Shown here piece by piece: positions 45,937-49,882 of a stretch of DNA of 49,882 nucleotides (positions within the stretch are counted from its first letter, which is position 1; every line of letters begins with the position of its first letter). The notes under the pieces were generated by a model, which searched no databases, was not told the origin of the DNA, and was given only the letters and a program-made list of their open reading frames with translations. This stretch comes from Lysobacter antibioticus HS124 (GTDB taxonomy: Bacteria; Pseudomonadota; Gammaproteobacteria; Xanthomonadales; Xanthomonadaceae), in the NCBI RefSeq assembly GCF_000336385.2, contig NZ_HG424441.1, forward strand, positions 1-49,882, written 5' to 3'. Both the position numbers and the translations under genes were made by a program.

Positions 45937-47398
45937 CCTGATCGAGCAACCACTGCGACAGCAGCCCCACCGGGCGGCCGGTGGCCAGGCCGCGCTTGCC
46001 TTCTTCGTTGGAGACGCCGGCGATGTCCAAATGGGCCCAGCGCTGGCCTTCGGTGAAGCGGGCCAGGAAGCAGCCGGCGGTGATCGCGCCGGCCCAGCGG
46101 CCGCCGATGTTGTAGACGTCGGCGAAGCTGGATTCGAGCTGGGTCTGGTACTCGTCCCACAGCGGCAGGCGCCAGGCGCGGTCGAAGACCTGCTCGCCGG
46201 CCTGCAGCAGTTCGCCGGCGAGGTCGTCGTCCTTGCTCATCAGGCCGCTGGCGAACTTGCCCAGCGCGACCACGCAGGCGCCGGTCAGGGTGGCCACGTC
46301 GAGCAGGGCCTTGGGTTCGAAGCGCTGGGCATAGGTCAGCGCGTCGCACAGGATCAGGCGGCCTTCGGCGTCGGTGTTGCCGACCTCGATGGTCTTGCCG
46401 GACATGCTGGTGAGCACGTCGGACGGACGGTAGGCGTCGGCGTCGGGCATGTTCTCCACCGCCGGCACCACCACCACCAGGTTGATCGGCAGCTGCATGC
46501 CGACCGCCGAGACGAACGTGCCCAGCACCGAGGCGGCGCCGCACATGTCGAACTTCATCTCCTCGATGCCGCCCTGGACCTTGAGGTTGATGCCGCCGGT
46601 GTCGAAGGTGATGCCCTTGCCGACCAGCACGTAGGGCTTGGCGTCGCCGCCGTTGTCGTACTTGAGCACGATCAGCTTGGGCGGATTGGCCGAGCCGCGC
46701 GCGACGGCGAGCAGCGAGCCCATGCCCAGCGCCTGCATCTGCTCGCGATCGAGCACTTCGCAGGAGGCCTTGTCGAAGCGGCCGGCGAATTCCTGCGCCT
46801 GCTGCGCCAGGTAGGCCGGGTTGCAGATGTTCGGCGGCAGGTTGCCGAGCTCGCGCGCGAACGCGACGCCGGCGGCGATGGCCTGGCCCTGCGCCAGCGC
46901 GACCGTGTCGGTGCCGCTGAGCGAGAGCTGGCGCAGGCCGGGTTCGTCCTTCTTCTTGCCCAGGGTGGCGGTGTAGCGATAGCAGGCGTGGTCGGCGGCG
47001 ATCGCGGCCTGGCGGATCGCCCAGGCCGCGTCGCGGCCCTGCACCGGCTCTTCGGACAGGGTCAGCAGGGCGTGCTGGACCGGGCCGGCCTTGAGCGCGC
47101 GGGCGGCGTCGCCGACCGCCTTCAGGTACTGGGCGACGCCGAACTTGCCCGGCTCGCCGAGGCCGACCACCAGAACGCGCGGCGCGGTCACGCCGGGGAC
47201 GTCGTGCAACAGGGCGGTCTTGCCGGTCTTGCCGCTGATGTCGCCGCGTTCCAGCAGCACGGTCAGGCGGCCGCCGCTGATTTCATCCAGCGTTCGCGCG
47301 GCAGCGGTCAGGGTCTTGTCGGCGAAGGCGCCTACCACGACGCAATCGGTTTGAGCGGCCGCGGGCGTGTCGCGGTTCAGGTCGAATTCGAGGGCCAT
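45926..47398 (-). CDS. pepA: Leucyl aminopeptidase (M17 family)
   Basis: A 490-aa cytoplasmic zinc/manganese aminopeptidase. The catalytic C-terminal domain has [30 protein letters not shown] and the M17 signature [16 protein letters not shown] with its metal-binding and bicarbonate-binding residues intact. The N-terminal domain (1-about 165) is the regulatory/DNA-binding type seen in PepA/XerB. It is divergent from lptF, as in E. coli and Xanthomonas, and leads the pepA-holC-valS group. The start at 47398 ([10 protein letters not shown]) is preferred; the frame is open to 47470. Confidence 0.95.
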   Translation of the reverse strand: MALEFDLNRDTPAAAQTDCVVVGAFADKTLTAAARTLDEISGGRLTVLLERGDISGKTGKTALLHDVPGVTAPRVLVVGLGEPGKFGVAQYLKAVGDAARALKAGPVQHALLTLSEEPVQGRDAAWAIRQAAIAADHACYRYTATLGKKKDEPGLRQLSLSGTDTVALAQGQAIAAGVAFARELGNLPPNICNPAYLAQQAQEFAGRFDKASCEVLDREQMQALGMGSLLAVARGSANPPKLIVLKYDNGGDAKPYVLVGKGITFDTGGINLKVQGGIEEMKFDMCGAASVLGTFVSAVGMQLPINLVVVVPAVENMPDADAYRPSDVLTSMSGKTIEVGNTDAEGRLILCDALTYAQRFEPKALLDVATLTGACVVALGKFASGLMSKDDDLAGELLQAGEQVFDRAWRLPLWDEYQTQLESSFADVYNIGGRWAGAITAGCFLARFTEGQRWAHLDIAGVSNEEGKRGLATGRPVGLLSQWLLDQAGI

Positions 47399-47434
47399 CC
47401 AACAGATTCCCAGCAGAAAAGAGGAGTTGTCTCG

Positions 47435-47440
47435 TACAAT
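47435..47440 (+). promoter_or_regulatory. Possible -10 element upstream of lptF
   Basis: TACAAT in the pepA-lptF gap (47399-47633), 193 bases before lptF. A purine-rich AAAAGAGGAG precedes it. No -35 box is clear; the rest of the gap shows nothing definite. Confidence 0.3.
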
Positions 47441-47633
47441 CGGCCGGCTTTGCCTACGGCCGGAGGCCAAGGACTGAAGCCGGGGCCTGAAGCCCGCGCC
47501 GCCTGGCGCTCTTGTCGATCCGCAGCCCCTAGATCGGGGCGGGATCGGGCCAGCCGGCCGTCGAACGAACCCCCGAGTTTAAAGCAAGCCCGCCCGATGC
47601 CGAAGCCCAACCCGAAGCGCGCCCCCACGCCTC

Positions 47634-48716
47634 ATGCAGAAGCTTGACCGTTACCTGACCGGCGAATTCGCCCAGGCCGTCTTCGCGACCCTGGTGGTGC
47701 TGCTGATCGTGAGCGTCGGCGGCGCCTTCACCGACGTGCTCGAGGACATCGCCAAGGGCAAGGTCCCGGCCGGGATGATGCTGATGCAGCTGGGCCTGGT
47801 GCTGATCAAGTGGCTGCCGCTGATCCTGCCCCTGGCGTTGATGCTGGGCCTGATGCTGGGCATCGGCCGGCTGTACCGGGACTCGGAAATGCCGGTGATC
47901 GCCTCGATCGGCGTCGGTCCCAAGCGTTTGCTGCGCCCGCTGCTGTACGTGGTCGGGCCGATCGTGCTCGTGGTCGGCGCCTGCTCGCTGTGGCTGGGTC
48001 CCTGGGCCGACCGCGTCTCGCGCGAAATGATCAACGAGGCCAGCCGCAGCCTGGTCGTGGCCGGGCTGGAGCCGGGCGCCTTCACCGGCCTGCCGAACGA
48101 CAACGGGGTGATCTACGTCGGCGCCATGTCCGGCGACGGCAGCCGTTTCGAGCGGATCTTCATCTATCGCAACAAGCCCGAGCGGCAGACCGTCACCACC
48201 GCCAAGAGCGGCCATCTGACCGTGCGAGCCAACGGCGACCGTTACCTGACCCTGGACGACGGCTTCGAGGTCGACGGGCCGATGGACGGAGGCCTGGACT
48301 ACCGGTTGATGCGCTACGCCAGCAACGACGTGCTGATGCCGGCCAGCGAAGACCGCTACGACCCGTCGCTGCCGGAAATGATGTCGACCCCGCAATTGCT
48401 GACCGACCCGCGGCGCGAGGCCGCGGCGCAACTGCATTACCGGATCGCGCCGCCGCTGCTGGCGCTGGCGTTCGCCCTGCTGGCGGTGCCGCTGGCCCGC
48501 AGCACCCCGCGCCAGGCCCGCTACGGCAGCGTGCTGATGGGCTTCCTGGCCTATCTGATCGGCAACAACTTCATGATGATGGGCACCGGCTGGATCGAGG
48601 ACGGCAAAGTCCCCGGCTTCGTCGGCCTGTGGTGGCTGACCCTGCCGCTGCTGGCGGTGTCGGCCTGGCTGTACCTGCGCGACGGCCGCGTCGCCCGGCG
48701 GAGGAAGGCGCGATGA
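47634..48716 (+). CDS. lptF: LPS export permease LptF
   Basis: A 360-aa inner-membrane subunit of the LptB2FGC complex that extracts LPS from the inner membrane. About six hydrophobic segments flank a periplasmic beta-jellyroll (about 125-260). Typical parts are LDRYLTGEFAQAVFATLVVL, IKWLPLILPLALMLGLMLGIGRLYRDSEM and LHYRIAPPLLALAFALLAVPLA. It overlaps lptG by four bases. It acts downstream of O-antigen synthesis from the first half of the window. No good ribosome site is visible at the start. Confidence 0.94.
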   Translation: MQKLDRYLTGEFAQAVFATLVVLLIVSVGGAFTDVLEDIAKGKVPAGMMLMQLGLVLIKWLPLILPLALMLGLMLGIGRLYRDSEMPVIASIGVGPKRLLRPLLYVVGPIVLVVGACSLWLGPWADRVSREMINEASRSLVVAGLEPGAFTGLPNDNGVIYVGAMSGDGSRFERIFIYRNKPERQTVTTAKSGHLTVRANGDRYLTLDDGFEVDGPMDGGLDYRLMRYASNDVLMPASEDRYDPSLPEMMSTPQLLTDPRREAAAQLHYRIAPPLLALAFALLAVPLARSTPRQARYGSVLMGFLAYLIGNNFMMMGTGWIEDGKVPGFVGLWWLTLPLLAVSAWLYLRDGRVARRRKAR

Positions 48717-49813
48717 AGCCCTTCCCCAAGATCCACGACGTCTACGTCGGCCGGGCCGTGCTCGGCACCGTGCTGCTGACCTGGGCGGTGCTGCTGGGCC
48801 TGGACTTCATGCTCAGCCTGGTCGGCGAGTTCGGCGACATCGGCAAGGGCCGCTACGGGCTGATGCAGGCGCTGGCCTACATGCTGATGACCGTGCCGCG
48901 CCGCGCCTACGGTCTGTTCCCCTATGCCGCGGTGATCGGCGCGCTGATGGCCCTGGGCCAGTTGGCCTCGACTTCCGAGCTGACCGTGCTGCGCGCGGTG
49001 GGCCTGTCGCGGCGCCGGCTCAGCCTGGCGGTGGCCGGCGCGCTGGCGGTGCTGACCCTGGCCATGGTGGTCAACGGCGAGACCCTGGCGCCGGAAGGCC
49101 AGCGCCGCGCCGATGCGCTGAAATCGGCGGCCAAGTCCAACAACCAGGTGGTGGCCGAGTATTCCGGCCTGTGGGCGCGCGAGGGCGACGTGATCCTCAG
49201 CGCCAGCCAGGGCCAGGAGCGCAGCAGCGGCCAGGACCGGTGGCTGGAGCTGCGCAACGTCAATCTGTACCAGTTCGGCGCCGACGGCCGCCTGGCCTCG
49301 TACGCGATCGCCAAGATCGCCGAGCACCGTCCCGGCGGTTGGCTGCTGCGCGACGTGACCCGCACCACCTTCCACGCCAAGTCGGCCGAGCAGACCCAGG
49401 TCGCGCAGGAGCGCTGGGAGTCCAAGCTCGACAGCGCGGCGCTGATGAGCGGCACCAACCGGCCGCGCTACCTCAGCGCCAAGGCCCTGCACAAAGCGAT
49501 CGAGGACCGCGAACGCAACGACCTCGATGCGGCGGAATTCGAGGCCCATTACTGGGGACGCTGGTTCTACCCGCTCAACGTGCTGACCCTGTGCCTGGCG
49601 GCGATTCCGTTCGCCTTCGGCAGCCTGCGCAGCGGCGGCCTGGGCAAGCGCTTGTTCATCGGCATCGTGTTCGCCCTGGTGTTCTGGCAGTTGCAGACCC
49701 AATTCGTCGAACTGGCCAAAGTGTTCCACTTCGACTTCCGCCTGGCCTATGCGATGCCGACGGTGGTGATGCTGGCGGTCTCCGCCTACCTGTTCAAACG
49801 CAGGTCGGGGTGA
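48713..49813 (+). CDS. lptG: LPS export permease LptG
   Basis: A 366-aa partner of LptF with the same layout: three membrane segments, a periplasmic domain (about 130-265), three more. Marks are YVGRAVLGTVLLTWAVLLGLD, the loop TVPRRAYGLFPYAAVIGALMALGQLASTSELTVLRAVGLS and the closing YAMPTVVMLAVSAYLFKRR. Translationally coupled to lptF. It ends in a long hairpin at 49814-49852. Confidence 0.95.
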   Translation: MKPFPKIHDVYVGRAVLGTVLLTWAVLLGLDFMLSLVGEFGDIGKGRYGLMQALAYMLMTVPRRAYGLFPYAAVIGALMALGQLASTSELTVLRAVGLSRRRLSLAVAGALAVLTLAMVVNGETLAPEGQRRADALKSAAKSNNQVVAEYSGLWAREGDVILSASQGQERSSGQDRWLELRNVNLYQFGADGRLASYAIAKIAEHRPGGWLLRDVTRTTFHAKSAEQTQVAQERWESKLDSAALMSGTNRPRYLSAKALHKAIEDRERNDLDAAEFEAHYWGRWFYPLNVLTLCLAAIPFAFGSLRSGGLGKRLFIGIVFALVFWQLQTQFVELAKVFHFDFRLAYAMPTVVMLAVSAYLFKRRSG

Positions 49814-49852
49814 GCCAAGCCCGCTTAGGCGGCACTGCCGCCTGGGCTTGGC
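49814..49852 (+). terminator. Long bulged hairpin after lptG
   Basis: Two stacked stems, an outer 9-bp stem (49814-49822 with 49844-49852) and an inner 7-bp stem (49827-49833 with 49837-49843), with a 4-base bulge on one side. It begins at the lptG stop. No T-run; either a terminator that needs Rho or a REP-like element. Confidence 0.55.
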
Positions 49853-49882
49853 GAACGCCCGGCGCGCTGCGCCGGGCCGGGG

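Noticed and set aside
44044-46056. A 670-codon plus-strand frame opposite valS and holC
   Set aside because: Antisense shadow; Ala/Val/Asp/His-rich and unlike any family, while both minus-strand genes are certain.
47597-47647. A 16-codon frame (MPKPNPKRAPTPHAEA) overlapping the lptF start, as a possible leader peptide
   Set aside because: It has no ribosome site and no attenuator structure after it; more likely chance.

Overview
The window is about 50 kb of GC-rich bacterial chromosome, most probably from a Lysobacter or close relative (Lysobacteraceae/Xanthomonadaceae). Four things suggest this: the gene order, the O-antigen locus sitting between a metB-type gene and etfAB as in Xanthomonas, GTAG-type REP elements, and GGGATTC/GGGATTG short repeats at gene borders. 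I see no tRNA, rRNA, CRISPR array, insertion sequence or integrase.

Layout. (1) 180-2971: cystathionine beta-synthase and a cystathionine gamma-lyase/synthase, a transsulfuration pair. (2) 3020-12359, plus strand: a tightly packed O-antigen operon with a GT4 glycosyltransferase, ABC exporter Wzm/Wzt, a methyltransferase with a helical middle segment, Rmd and Gmd (GDP-D-rhamnose synthesis), and an 819-aa protein made of two GT4 glycosyltransferases. (3) 12456-18151, minus strand: five overlapping genes resembling wxcK-L-M-N-O of X. campestris. They should make a dTDP-3-acetamido-3,6-dideoxyhexose (Fuc3NAc-like) and move it through a GtrB/GtrA/GT-C route to the periplasm for side-branching. (4) 18371-20058: etfBA. 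(5) 20515-22089: an isolated, less GC-rich gene for a beta-helix protein resembling a phage tailspike. (6) 22101-29658: sugar-phosphate mutarotase, XanB/ManC (GDP-mannose supply for Gmd), an ATP-grasp enzyme, the two subunits of a 3-oxoacid CoA-transferase (called lpsI/lpsJ in Xanthomonas), ETF-ubiquinone oxidoreductase and AlkB. (7) 29668-30855: a secreted GH16 glucanase. (8) 31029-35645: an MCE-type lipid transport operon (STAS-MlaE, ATPase, CPBP protease, MlaD-like, lipoprotein). (9) 35858-49813: housekeeping genes: ThrE-like exporter, H-NS-like protein, ProS, a DUF4124 protein, PssA, a small unknown protein, RimI, ValS, HolC, PepA, and divergent LptF/LptG.

How it fits together. XanB makes GDP-mannose, Gmd and Rmd convert it to GDP-D-rhamnose, the GT4 enzymes polymerise it in the cytoplasm, the methyltransferase probably caps the chain, and Wzm/Wzt (with a C-terminal carbohydrate-binding domain) exports it. 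The minus-strand module adds an amino-sugar branch after export. LptF/LptG at the far end belong to the machine that carries finished LPS to the surface. EtfAB and ETF-QO form one electron route to ubiquinone, and the CoA-transferase next to ETF-QO fits ketone-body or fatty/amino-acid breakdown rather than LPS synthesis.

The points most worth a second look are the tailspike-like gene beside the O-antigen locus, the repeat-bearing segment of the methyltransferase, the CPBP protease embedded in the MCE operon, a near-consensus sigma-54 promoter facing a gene-free strand, and inverted repeats between etfD and alkB.
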